DNA of 20,363 nucleotides from a virus, in IMG/VR virus record IMGVR_UViG_3300047509_000063, positions 1 through 20,363 of that record; one strand, written 5' to 3'. A model generated the notes under the pieces. The model was not told the DNA's origin, did not search any database, and saw only the letters and a program-made list of their open reading frames with translations. Position numbers and translations under genes: made by a program. Of the stretch, positions 1 through 6,176 are shown piece by piece; the first letter of the stretch is position 1, and each line of letters starts with the position of its first letter.

Positions 1-1386
1 ACTAAAATTCCGATTGGTCTCGCTAACAAAAGGCTGATTGCTTTTGAATGAAGATGTGCCGTCGGTCGCGCCCCCCAACGCCTTTGTCACAAAGTCTGTG
101 ATGCCGCTGGTGATGACACCAAGCGGATTGCCGCCCTGGATTTCAAGCGGTCCCTTCGCTTCGCCCGTAGCGCCACCCCGAAGATATCCCACAAGACGGC
201 CAAGGAGATCGCCTTTATCGGATGAAAATACTTCACCGAAACTAGATGGCGGCTTTGATAGATCGTCCTCTGGACGCACCGGCCCGATAAACTCTTTGCC
301 CCCAGACTGCCGGTCGGATGCATGAAGGAAGTTGTCGGTCGCCTCGGCTCCCTTGTTGACCAAGCCGGCGGCTGTATCGATGCCTTTTGTGAGGCCCGCG
401 TGATCGCCGCCCATGGTCTCTGCAAGCCGCTTAGTCGCAGCCTGAAGACCCTCGAATGCGTCGGTGACCCCGCGCGCCGCCTGTGCTTCCTTGTCGGCTT
501 CCGGTGCTTTCTTGGCACCCTCCCTGATTACATCAAACCCGCCGACCTGTGCATTGCCGCGGTCAAGATGCGCTGCGAGTTCGTTGGGATTGCTGAACCC
601 ACGCCCGAGCTTTTGCGATAGGCTGTCGGTGATGAATTTTGCCGCGCTTGGCGCCGCCTGCTGCAACGCTCGCAGGGCATCACCCGTCAGGCCGTCCTTT
701 TTGATGCCGTCCTCAAACTGGCCGGTGATCTGATGAGCTTGATCGCTGTCGCCGACATCGCGCCTGATCTGCTCGAATAAGGCTCTATCGAATGCCTGAA
801 ATTCCCCTCGCGCAGGCGGTGACGTTGAAGGGCCAGCCCCCAATACGCGCACACTGGACGCGGAGTCTTGGGCTCCCCCAGGGACGAAGTTTGGCGGGTG
901 GATGATTGTTTTGTTTTTTGCGTTCTGTTCCTGTTCGGCAGAAATAAACTTTTCATAGCGCCCCTGGAGCCTAGAGACGTCGGTCCCAAGTTTTTTTGCT
1001 TGGTCGGATACCTTGGCAAACCCATCGGAATCACCGAGCGACTTCAGGCGGCCTTTTTGGCGTTCTGTTTCTTCGCCAAGTTTCGCCATGCCAAGCAATG
1101 CGGTAGTGAGCCCGGCAACGAGGCCAGCCGGGGATAAGAGACTGGATGAAAGACGTCCGAACATGCCGGCGACACCAGCGAGACCGGCAGCGTCAGCTAA
1201 GGGAGACACCGCTTCGCTAAGGGCCGCGGCCGGTTTACCACCAGCGCCTCGCTTGGCGCCATCAAGCCGCTTTTCAATGTCGCCCATCGACTGCTTGCCG
1301 GCCTCGCCGACGGCCTGGAGGCGGCGCTTGACGTCTTCGTCACCTTCAAGCGAAATGCGATGCTTGATCTCATTCTTACTAGCCAT
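1..1386 (-). CDS. Tail tape measure protein, N-terminal part (runs off the left edge)
   Basis: One frame is open from an ATG at 1386 to base 1 without a stop, giving 462 codons. The product would run inside the tail tube, set tail length and take part in DNA ejection. It begins MASKNEIKHRISLEGDEDVK. Residues about 62-101 form a long Ala/Gly/Leu hydrophobic stretch, followed by a charged, probably helical stretch at about 101-155, then Ala/Gln/Lys/Gly-rich sequence. That make-up is usual for tape measure proteins, and its place after the tail chaperone pair and the DUF6441-like gene fits. The start overlaps the upstream stop by 8 nt (ATGGCTAG), which argues for coupled translation; the Shine-Dalgarno is weak (GGAAAA). 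Residues about 158-195 are Pro/Ser-rich and look like a linker. The family call rests on position and composition, not on a catalytic motif. The C-terminus is outside the window. Confidence 0.8.
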   Translation of the reverse strand, partial: MASKNEIKHRISLEGDEDVKRRLQAVGEAGKQSMGDIEKRLDGAKRGAGGKPAAALSEAVSPLADAAGLAGVAGMFGRLSSSLLSPAGLVAGLTTALLGMAKLGEETERQKGRLKSLGDSDGFAKVSDQAKKLGTDVSRLQGRYEKFISAEQEQNAKNKTIIHPPNFVPGGAQDSASSVRVLGAGPSTSPPARGEFQAFDRALFEQIRRDVGDSDQAHQITGQFEDGIKKDGLTGDALRALQQAAPSAAKFITDSLSQKLGRGFSNPNELAAHLDRGNAQVGGFDVIREGAKKAPEADKEAQAARGVTDAFEGLQAATKRLAETMGGDHAGLTKGIDTAAGLVNKGAEATDNFLHASDRQSGGKEFIGPVRPEDDLSKPPSSFGEVFSSDKGDLLGRLVGYLRGGATGEAKGPLEIQGGNPLGVITSGITDFVTKALGGATDGTSSFKSNQPFVSETNRNFS

Positions 1387-2005
1387 CGCTGTTTTTCCAG
1401 TTCCCGGAGTAGACCTCGACAAGAGCGTCACCGACGCGGCGTGTTACGGCACCGATATCGAAGCGCTTCGGGTCTTTCACCGATGGGACGCCGACGAATA
1501 CCGGCAGCCACTTTTTGCGGTTGTTCTTTGTGACGCGGCGAGACAACGCAAGCACTGAGCCCGAGCGACTAACCTTCACTTGACCAAACAAAATCGGCTT
1601 GCTGCCATGGCGGCCGCCCTTGAGAGGCCCCACCGATTTCACGAAATCAGCAGGCGTCCACCGCTTGCCGCCAGCCTGCAGCGGCAGATTGCGATCGATC
1701 GGCAGCCAGAGCAGCGGCCGCCCGATGACAGGCTGCGGGTCTTCGAATTGCCCGGCATATTTAATCTTGTGGTAGACGAAGATCGCAGGCGATGCGGAAT
1801 TCCCGCGTTCTGGATAGTTCTTAACTCGAAGCGCATTTTGCCAGCGCGATGAAAACCCGCCGGCCGCAATAGCCGCACGGCCCTCTTCCTTGATGATCCG
1901 CGCTCCTTCTCTAAATGTTGCCGTGGCAACACGCGCGATCCGTTCATTGTCGGCTTCTAACGCCTTGACGATATCGCCGGAAATTTGTTTGAGCGTGATT
2001 TTCAT
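1379..2005 (-). CDS. DUF6441-like tail-associated protein
   Basis: The 208-residue product starts MKITLKQISGDIVKALEADN. It has a helical, charged N-terminal third, then a beta-rich part with a YHKIKYAGQFE segment and LLWLPIDRNLPL, and a basic C-terminal part (SRRVTKNNRKKW). This layout matches my memory of the DUF6441 family, found next to tape measure genes in alphaproteobacterial phages; the exact role is unknown, with tail assembly or completion as the usual guess. It sits just before the tape measure gene and overlaps it by 8 nt. No good Shine-Dalgarno is seen just upstream of the ATG; the nearest purine run (AAAGGG) is about 20 nt away. About 300 nt separate it from the upstream chaperone gene, and that gap is filled by a gene on the other strand. 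An HK97-gp10-like role is the main alternative. Confidence 0.65.
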   Translation of the reverse strand: MKITLKQISGDIVKALEADNERIARVATATFREGARIIKEEGRAAIAAGGFSSRWQNALRVKNYPERGNSASPAIFVYHKIKYAGQFEDPQPVIGRPLLWLPIDRNLPLQAGGKRWTPADFVKSVGPLKGGRHGSKPILFGQVKVSRSGSVLALSRRVTKNNRKKWLPVFVGVPSVKDPKRFDIGAVTRRVGDALVEVYSGNWKNSDG

Positions 2006-2040
2006 TTAAAATCAGACCGCCCTTTGGTTGTCGTAGCCAC

Positions 2041-2096
2041 TTGTGGCCCCATCTCATCTGTGCCATATTAACCGACGTTTATTCTGCGATTAGGGA
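2041..2096 (+). promoter_or_regulatory. Possible promoter and Shine-Dalgarno for the plus-strand RHH gene
   Basis: TTGTGG at 2041-2046 and CATATT at 2064-2069 are separated by 17 nt, an acceptable but weak sigma-70-type pair (3/6 and 4/6 to consensus). AGGGA at 2092-2096 lies 6 nt before the ATG at 2103 and is a credible ribosome binding site. The gene stands alone on this strand, so it needs its own promoter; this is the best candidate I see. The 97-nt gap (2006-2102) is also the leader of the divergent DUF6441-like gene. Confidence 0.3.
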
Positions 2097-2102
2097 ATAC
2101 CC

Positions 2103-2339
2103 ATGGCACGCAAACCAAATGAGCTGGTGAAGCTGAACCTGAGATTCGACGAGGCACTGAGGGCTCGCCTCGAAAAACAAGCTGCGAAAAATAACCTTTC
2201 GCTCAACTCCGAAATTGTGGGTCGATTGGAACGGTCGTTCCACCCGGAGAAGATCAGGGAAGAACGCCTAGCCGATCTGCGAGATATTTTCGCAGAGCTT
2301 GGTATCACTCGGCCCAATCCTTCCGAACGCGCTTGTTGA
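2103..2339 (+). CDS. Arc-like ribbon-helix-helix DNA-binding protein
   Basis: The 78-residue product has the Arc/MetJ ribbon-helix-helix layout: a beta strand with alternating residues (VKLNLRF, 9-15), helix A (about 16-29, DEALRARLEKQAAKN) and helix B (about 33-46, SLNSEIVGRLERSF). A charged helical tail (about 49-67) follows. Such proteins bind operators as dimers through the strand pair, and phage examples repress or tune promoters. It is the only plus-strand gene in the window and sits inside the late tail operon. It converges on, and overlaps by 35 nt, the frameshifted end of the tail chaperone. It has its own Shine-Dalgarno and a possible promoter. It may be expressed independently of lysis genes, in the manner of a moron. 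Its target is unknown; an antitoxin role is less likely because no toxin partner is adjacent. Confidence 0.8.
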   Translation: MARKPNELVKLNLRFDEALRARLEKQAAKNNLSLNSEIVGRLERSFHPEKIREERLADLRDIFAELGITRPNPSERAC

Positions 2340-2945
2340 CGTCCTTGATGTCGCCGCGATGTGCCATCGTAGCGAGGGCCAGCGTTTGACTGCGGTCCCG
2401 TCGTCGTCGTCGCTCGGCAAGCCAGAGAAACGCTTCCGCTTGCAATGGTGTGTAATCCCAAACGTCGGACGGCGGGTGGCCGTAGGCTATCAGTCGTTCG
2501 ACGAAGTCGGCGTAGACGACTCTGGCGTCATCGGCTGGTCGGTCGCCGGCTCGCGGCTTGCGCTTAGTGCGCCGATCACGCTCTGCAAGAAAGGGGCGCC
2601 ACGTTCACCCTTAAAGGTTAGATCAACGATCGTGGCGAGAATGTCGATTTGCTGGCCAGCCGCGGCAGCGTCGAAAGCGGTCATCAGGTTTTCGTCAGTT
2701 GGTGCCCGGCCCCATCGTTGCTTTGCTGGCCCGATAACGCCCATTCCGAACATGGCGAGCGCCATTTCCGAGCCGGAGGATACCAGCGCGGCGGTGTCGA
2801 TCGTGCCGTCCCCGACGAAACTAAGAAGGGCGGGATGATCCCGCACCAGCGACGTCAGCTTGCGCAGGCTGAGGCCTGAAACCTCGACCGCCGCGCGACC
2901 GAGCGCGACGGTTTTAGTAGCTGGCCCAATACTCAACAGGTCCAT
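2305..2945 (-). CDS. Tail assembly chaperone, -1 frameshift product (gpGT-like)
   Basis: The frame one base back from the chaperone gene is open from about 2604 to a TGA at 2307-2305 and encodes a coherent protein segment. It includes VVYADFVERLIAYGHPPSDV and ends RKDWAE. It has no usable start of its own, because the only ATG is near its end. The relation of the two frames is exactly -1. The heptamer C CCT TTC at 2595-2589 fits the X XXY YYZ slippery pattern, with Pro118 and Phe119 in the P and A sites. The product would be the first 119 residues plus 94 residues, 213 in all. This mirrors lambda gpG/gpGT, where the longer form bridges tape measure and tube protein during tail assembly. A short GC hairpin (CGGC/GCCG, about 2574-2554) lies downstream but is weak. 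The frameshift is inferred. Confidence 0.65.
2490..2945 (-). CDS. Tail assembly chaperone (gpG-like)
   Basis: The 151-residue product lies directly after the tail tube gene and before the tape measure region, the position of lambda gene G. It has an N-terminal beta-rich part (TKTVALGRAAVEVSGLSLRK), a helical Ala-rich centre and a Thr/Ser/Pro-rich end after residue about 125 that looks like low-value sequence read past a frameshift site. This supports the shorter form being the unshifted product. The start at 2945 is 3 nt beyond the tube stop. In the family the short form is made in excess and both forms coat the tape measure before tube polymerisation. Sequence similarity is not conspicuous by eye, so the call depends on position, size and the -1 frame. 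Confidence 0.7.
   Translation of the reverse strand: MDLLSIGPATKTVALGRAAVEVSGLSLRKLTSLVRDHPALLSFVGDGTIDTAALVSSGSEMALAMFGMGVIGPAKQRWGRAPTDENLMTAFDAAAAGQQIDILATIVDLTFKGERGAPFLQSVIGALSASREPATDQPMTPESSTPTSSND
2589..2595 (-). promoter_or_regulatory. Candidate -1 ribosomal slippery site CCCTTTC
   Basis: Read on the minus strand in the chaperone frame this is C CCT TTC. Both tRNAs could re-pair after a one-base backward slip (CCT to CCC, TTC to TTT). It lies in the only interval where a slip would enter the open downstream frame, since that frame has stops at 2625, 2613 and 2607 upstream. C/T heptamers are less common than A-rich ones. Confidence 0.5.
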
Positions 2946-2948
2946 GCG

Positions 2949-3488
2949 TTACTCGATTGGCGCGGTGTAAACGCTGCCGGTGCCGGTGTAGTAGTTCAGC
3001 ACGTCTCCGGCCGTCGTCAGAGCGATCGGCGCGCTGCCAGTAGCACCACTGAGCGAGCGAATGGTGCCGAATGCCTGCAAGGTATTGTCATAGAGGACGT
3101 CACCGGAAAGCGGCATCGGCGCGGTTTCGTCGCTGGTATCGATGAAGTTCAGCGCTTCCTTGGCGTTGATGTTAACGCTCGGGCAGATAACCTCCCAGCG
3201 CGGGCCAATCGCATTTGCGCCGGTAAACTTCAACTGCCGCCGCACCACCGTTACACCGATCTTGATCATTTCGCCGGTGGTATCGCTGGCGATTTGGCCC
3301 AACATCGCCATCAAGACGTTGTCCTTGGTCCATTCGTCGCACTGCAGGTCAAGCGCCATCTCGATGAGTGACGTATTGACAAAGTCAACGGCCTTCACCG
3401 GGCCTTGCGTGCCCTTGTGCTTCTGCACCGTCGGCGTCGGGGTTATGCTGAATTTCTGCACGTTGCCGATATGGGTCCAGACAGTCAT
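2949..3488 (-). CDS. Major tail tube protein (gpV-like)
   Basis: The 179-residue product begins MTVWTHIGNVQKFSITPTPT. It carries the usual tube-protein layout of an N-terminal strand pair, a loop with HKGTQGP, then a stretch with DEWTKDNVLMAMLGQ resembling the family's alpha helix (E..T..NL..AL.G), and further strands. It polymerises into hexameric rings that form the tail tube. A strong Shine-Dalgarno, AAGGAG, lies 8 nt before the ATG, fitting a highly expressed protein. The start overlaps by 4 nt (ATGA) the stop of a small upstream gene. It sits between the tail terminator and tail chaperone genes, as V does in lambda. It is shorter than lambda gpV (246 residues) and lacks an obvious C-terminal Ig-like domain. 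Confidence 0.8.
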   Translation of the reverse strand: MTVWTHIGNVQKFSITPTPTVQKHKGTQGPVKAVDFVNTSLIEMALDLQCDEWTKDNVLMAMLGQIASDTTGEMIKIGVTVVRRQLKFTGANAIGPRWEVICPSVNINAKEALNFIDTSDETAPMPLSGDVLYDNTLQAFGTIRSLSGATGSAPIALTTAGDVLNYYTGTGSVYTAPIE

Positions 3489-3649
3489 AGGTGATCTCCT
3501 TGGGGTTGTGCCGGATCGGCCTGTGCCGCTGGCTTTGGTGTTACGTTACGTTCGAAAAAATGCCGGTCGCACAACACGGCTTGAAACTGGTGCGAGAAAT
3601 ATCCGAAGTAGTACCTGCAGACTTCGCAGGGCCGGATCGGATTTGGCAT
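3485..3649 (-). CDS. Small CxxC/CxxH putative zinc-binding protein, 54 aa
   Basis: A 54-codon frame exactly fills what would otherwise be a 160-nt gap. Its ATG shares one base with the stop of the tail terminator gene (TGATG) and its TGA overlaps the start of the tube gene (ATGA), so it is joined to both neighbours. The protein begins MPNPIRPCEVCRYYFGYFSH and contains C8, C11, C27 and H30, a C-x2-C-x15-C-x2-H arrangement typical of small zinc fingers. An acidic/Pro/Gln-rich tail (residues 38-54) follows; that tail also encodes the Shine-Dalgarno of the tube gene. Function is unknown. It could bind a tail protein or nucleic acid, or be a tail completion accessory factor. The overlaps and metal-ligand pattern are seen directly; zinc binding is inferred. 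Confidence 0.65.
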   Translation of the reverse strand: MPNPIRPCEVCRYYFGYFSHQFQAVLCDRHFFERNVTPKPAAQADPAQPQGDHL

Positions 3650-4098
3650 CAGACCTGGCCCGGCCGCAGAACGTAGGTGAACTGGAATTTCAGCGATGTT
3701 TGCCCGAGCATGGCCCCGGCAAAAACTAGATCACTTTCCATGCCGAGGTAGCGCCCGCCACGACTATTGAGGGTCAGAGCAATCAACTGGCTGTCGGTCG
3801 CAATCGCATTGATGATTGCAGCGCGCACCGTGGCCAGCCCCGTCCCAACGGTCGATGAGCTTGCGAAATTTGATAGGAGAATTTGCGGATGCATGTGGAC
3901 GGCGCGCGGCGCTGTGGCCGGACGCGCAATAGGATCTTCCTCGTCGGACATCTCATCGCCTTCAAGAAGGATGATGCGCTTGGTCCGGCTGGTGTCATCG
4001 TCCACAACTATGTCATTGCGTGCGACCTCATCGACCCCCGGAATGGCACCGAGTAGAACCATCAGCCGCTGGAGAATGGTTTCCCTGCTGTCCATCAT
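3649..4098 (-). CDS. Tail terminator / minor tail protein (gpU-like)
   Basis: The 149-residue product starts MMDSRETILQRLMVLLGAIP, a helix followed by a segment with acidic loops (GDEMSDEEDPIARP), a strand HMHPQILLSN, a helix TVRAAIINAIATDSQL, and a final strand pair ending LKFQFTYVLRP. This order of helix, strand, helix and a last aromatic strand is that of lambda gpU and related terminators, which cap the tube and contact the head connector. It lies between the FII-like connector and the tube gene, as expected. Its start overlaps the upstream stop by 4 nt (ATGA). Fold-level recognition only, so a gpZ-like role cannot be excluded. Confidence 0.6.
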   Translation of the reverse strand: MMDSRETILQRLMVLLGAIPGVDEVARNDIVVDDDTSRTKRIILLEGDEMSDEEDPIARPATAPRAVHMHPQILLSNFASSSTVGTGLATVRAAIINAIATDSQLIALTLNSRGGRYLGMESDLVFAGAMLGQTSLKFQFTYVLRPGQV

Positions 4099-4421
4099 GC
4101 CACCAGGATCAGGTAGAGTTCGCCTGAGCCGTCTGGCGTCGGCTTTGGCTGGGTCGCGACAATGGTCCAGTCCTTCCCGTTGAACGAAATCGCAGACCCC
4201 TTCAGGTCATCGCGGATGATCCCGTTGGTTGCTAGTTCGCTTAACCTGACCCGCGCCGCCGGTTTGGCCGCCCCGAATTGCAGGCTTGTTCCGGTGTCCA
4301 GCATGACGCCCTGCGTCTCGTCGAGAACGGTCAACGTCACGGTGCCAGAAGCCTCCAACGAGGCTTCCACACCGAGCGAGTCATAAATTGGGTCTAGCAG
4401 CAGCGTCCCGAAATCGATCAT
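4095..4421 (-). CDS. Head-tail connector (gpFII-like)
   Basis: I take the ATG at 4421, which overlaps the upstream stop by 4 nt (ATGA), rather than a longer frame reaching 4511 whose extra 30 residues are Arg/Asp-rich shadow sequence. The 108-residue product begins MIDFGTLLLDPIYDSLGVEA. Its second half (RVRLSELATNGIIRDDLKGS, then FNGKDWTIVATQPKP and a final GELYLILV strand) resembles the FII/head-tail joining pattern, in which a receptor strand precedes a buried W/F-containing strand pair. FII-type proteins attach finished tails to filled heads. It opens the conserved tail block FII-U-V-G-H. It is separated from the capsid gene by about 9 kb, unlike lambda. Confidence 0.55.
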   Translation of the reverse strand: MIDFGTLLLDPIYDSLGVEASLEASGTVTLTVLDETQGVMLDTGTSLQFGAAKPAARVRLSELATNGIIRDDLKGSAISFNGKDWTIVATQPKPTPDGSGELYLILVA

Positions 4422-4792
4422 GCCAGATCGTCCGGGATCAGCGTCGGCTTGAGGATGAACTTGCCGATCGTCACTGTCGAAATATTGCCGGATGCGTCGA
4501 CCACTTCGCATTCGTGATAGAACGTGCCCGCGGTCTTGCCCTCGGTATCGACCGGATCGAGCGTGACGACGATCGTCGATCCGGCCGTTGAATTCTCGAT
4601 CGTGAGGCCCGATCCTGACGACTTCTTAACGTAGATGTCCTCGGTCGCCGTGGCGCTGACATTCTTGGCCATCCACCAGCGCGCAGCGGCGCCGCTGAGA
4701 TCGACCGACGCCCCCGTCTTGTCCAGCACAGGAATCCGAATCGTTGCGCTATCGCCAGCCCAATGGGTGACGTCCTGATTGATCGCTGGCAT
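4418..4792 (-). CDS. Ig-like/BppU-type small virion protein
   Basis: The 124-residue product begins MPAINQDVTHWAGDSATIRI. It has a pattern common to small phage adhesion domains: W..GDSATI, then PVLDKTGASVDLSGA, a short W-rich strand, and near the end GTFYHECEVVDASGN. This resembles the N-terminal domain of baseplate upper proteins and related beta sandwiches that link fibres to the tail. It lies between a W-rich small protein and the FII-like gene and shares a 4-nt overlap with the latter. Role is inferred from composition and position; no catalytic feature is visible. It could equally be a head decoration or collar protein. Confidence 0.5.
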   Translation of the reverse strand: MPAINQDVTHWAGDSATIRIPVLDKTGASVDLSGAAARWWMAKNVSATATEDIYVKKSSGSGLTIENSTAGSTIVVTLDPVDTEGKTAGTFYHECEVVDASGNISTVTIGKFILKPTLIPDDLA

Positions 4793-4801
4793 ATGATGTC
4801 C

Positions 4802-5011
4802 TTAGTTGAGCGTCGCGCCGCTCAGATCGACGACCGTCTGAAACTGGCCGTCGAGCGTCACATCCGGATCGATGGTGCCGGACACCACGAGATCATTGCC
4901 GAACGCGCCGGATAGCGTCACGAGACTGCCGATCGGCTGCGGCGCTGGCTGGCTGGTGCCCCATGCGTGACCCCAACTATCAGCCCATGACAGGCGCCAT
5001 GCAGAGGCCAT
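4802..5011 (-). CDS. Small Trp-rich virion-associated protein, 69 aa
   Basis: The product starts MASAWRLSWADSWGHAWGTS, a repeated W/SW.WG pattern that I associate with short proteins coded beside fibre genes in phages and prophages of alphaproteobacteria. After a Pro/Gln linker it has a beta-rich C-terminal part (LVTLSGAFGNDLVVSGTIDP and later VDLSGATLN), with a repeat-like period of L.G. It starts one base after the stop of the repeat-bearing fibre gene and ends 9 nt before the next start, so it belongs to the same operon. Function is unknown; an anchoring peptide plus beta domain is a reasonable guess. Confidence 0.5.
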   Translation of the reverse strand: MASAWRLSWADSWGHAWGTSQPAPQPIGSLVTLSGAFGNDLVVSGTIDPDVTLDGQFQTVVDLSGATLN

Positions 5012-5012
5012 G

Positions 5013-6176
5013 TCATGGCCCCCATGGCGAGCCGGTCGTGCCGAGCCCGGCCACCGTCACGTCGTTAACAGAATGCAGGTTCGCGTCGATCTCGCCCGTT
5101 TTGGTGAATGTCAGGCTGTCGGTTTTGGCCTTGATAGCGTTCACGGTGGCGGCATCCGGCAAGGTTGCAATCGCCGCTAATGTCGCATCGTCGGCGCCAG
5201 CAAGAGCCGTCGCTAGTTCAGCATTCGTCGGGAGATCGTCCACGCTCGTCTGCGTAGCTGCCGTCTTTGCCGCGTCATAGGCGATTGTCAGCGTCATGGC
5301 ATCGCCCGTCTGGGCCGCTGTCTGCGGGAGCGCCGCAATCGCTGCGAGCGTCGCGTCATCGGCACCGGCCAGAGCAGTCGCCAGTTCGGCGCTTGTTGGC
5401 AGCGCGTCGAGTTGCGTGTCGAGATTGGCAGAAGCCAGCCCGACCGAAGTCCGCACGCCGGCCGCGTCGAGTGGTGCGGTGTAGGATGACCCGGCCAATC
5501 TGGTCGATACCGCCACGTCAAGATTGCTTGCCGTTAGCCCGGTCACAGAGCCGACCGAGCCGGACAGGTTGCCGGTGATGTTTCCAGTGATGGCGACAGT
5601 CCACGCCGTAACAGCCGCAACCCCATCGGACGCCAGCTTAAACCCTGTCTTATCGCTCACCGTCACCGCAGGTGTTGCGGCGTTGAGGCTGGTTTTCATC
5701 GCCGCCGTGAAGTCGCCGGATGTCGGAGCGTTGGTCAGGTTGGTCGCCGTCGTGATCGTGCCTGCCGTAATATTGGTGGTGCTTGCAAGCGTGGTTGGGA
5801 ACGTCGCGGCCAGGAACCCAGATGGCTGCGAATAAGTCGCCATGCGGCTGGAAATCGCGGCATCGAGATTGGTAAACCCGCCGGTCGATGCACTGACCAC
5901 ATAAAACCGATCTCCGATATCATCGATCGTGGCCGCGGCTCCTCGCAGCGCGAGAATCCCGAGCGACGCGGTGTCCGTAGTATCCAGGGTGACCTTATAC
6001 CAGCCGCCTGAAATTTCCGTCGCGTTAGTCGCGCCAGCATTCGGATTGCCGAACGCGCCGCCGGCCTTCGATATCGTGATCGCAATGGTTTTTCCGGTCG
6101 CCTCGCTTACATGGTCCGACGATAGATAAGCCTTGAAAACGGCGACGAATGATGTCGATTGCGCAATTGAAAACAT
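5013..6176 (-). CDS. Tail fibre-like protein with internal repeats
   Basis: The 387-residue protein has an N-terminal beta domain (about 1-96), including ISGGWYKVTLDTTD and ending DRFYVVSA. Next come NLDAAISSR and NLDVAVSTR repeats (103-111, 218-226) flanking a Thr/Ala-rich shaft with GNITGNLSGSVGSVTG (198-213), a motif common in fibres. Two near-identical 25-residue units of the type LPT.AELATALAGADDATLA lie at about 259-283 and 315-340. The units are probably coiled-coil-forming and repeat with a 168-bp period in the DNA. The gene abuts the previous stop exactly. It probably forms a trimeric fibre or an anchor for the downstream adhesins. Which end contacts the virion is not known. No chaperone or peptidase motif is seen. 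Confidence 0.6.
   Translation of the reverse strand: MFSIAQSTSFVAVFKAYLSSDHVSEATGKTIAITISKAGGAFGNPNAGATNATEISGGWYKVTLDTTDTASLGILALRGAAATIDDIGDRFYVVSASTGGFTNLDAAISSRMATYSQPSGFLAATFPTTLASTTNITAGTITTATNLTNAPTSGDFTAAMKTSLNAATPAVTVSDKTGFKLASDGVAAVTAWTVAITGNITGNLSGSVGSVTGLTASNLDVAVSTRLAGSSYTAPLDAAGVRTSVGLASANLDTQLDALPTSAELATALAGADDATLAAIAALPQTAAQTGDAMTLTIAYDAAKTAATQTSVDDLPTNAELATALAGADDATLAAIATLPDAATVNAIKAKTDSLTFTKTGEIDANLHSVNDVTVAGLGTTGSPWGP

Noticed and set aside
2090-2461. A 123-codon minus-strand frame opposite the RHH gene
   Set aside because: The product is Ser/Arg-rich without pattern; the RHH gene and the frameshifted chaperone explain the same bases better.
3541-3556. ACGTTACGTT short tandem repeat as a regulatory site
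   Set aside because: Only two 6-bp units inside the small CxxC gene; no promoter-like context.
3630-3662. GGGCC/GGCCC inverted repeat as a terminator after the tail terminator gene
   Set aside because: Five-bp stem, large loop, no U-tract, and it lies in coding sequence on both sides.
3491-3676. A 61-codon plus-strand frame in the tube/terminator gap
   Set aside because: The minus-strand 54-aa frame is joined to both neighbours and has a metal-ligand pattern; the plus frame has neither.
3142-3729. A 195-codon plus-strand frame across the tail tube and small gene
   Set aside because: Antisense to the well-supported tube gene and has no recognisable domain.
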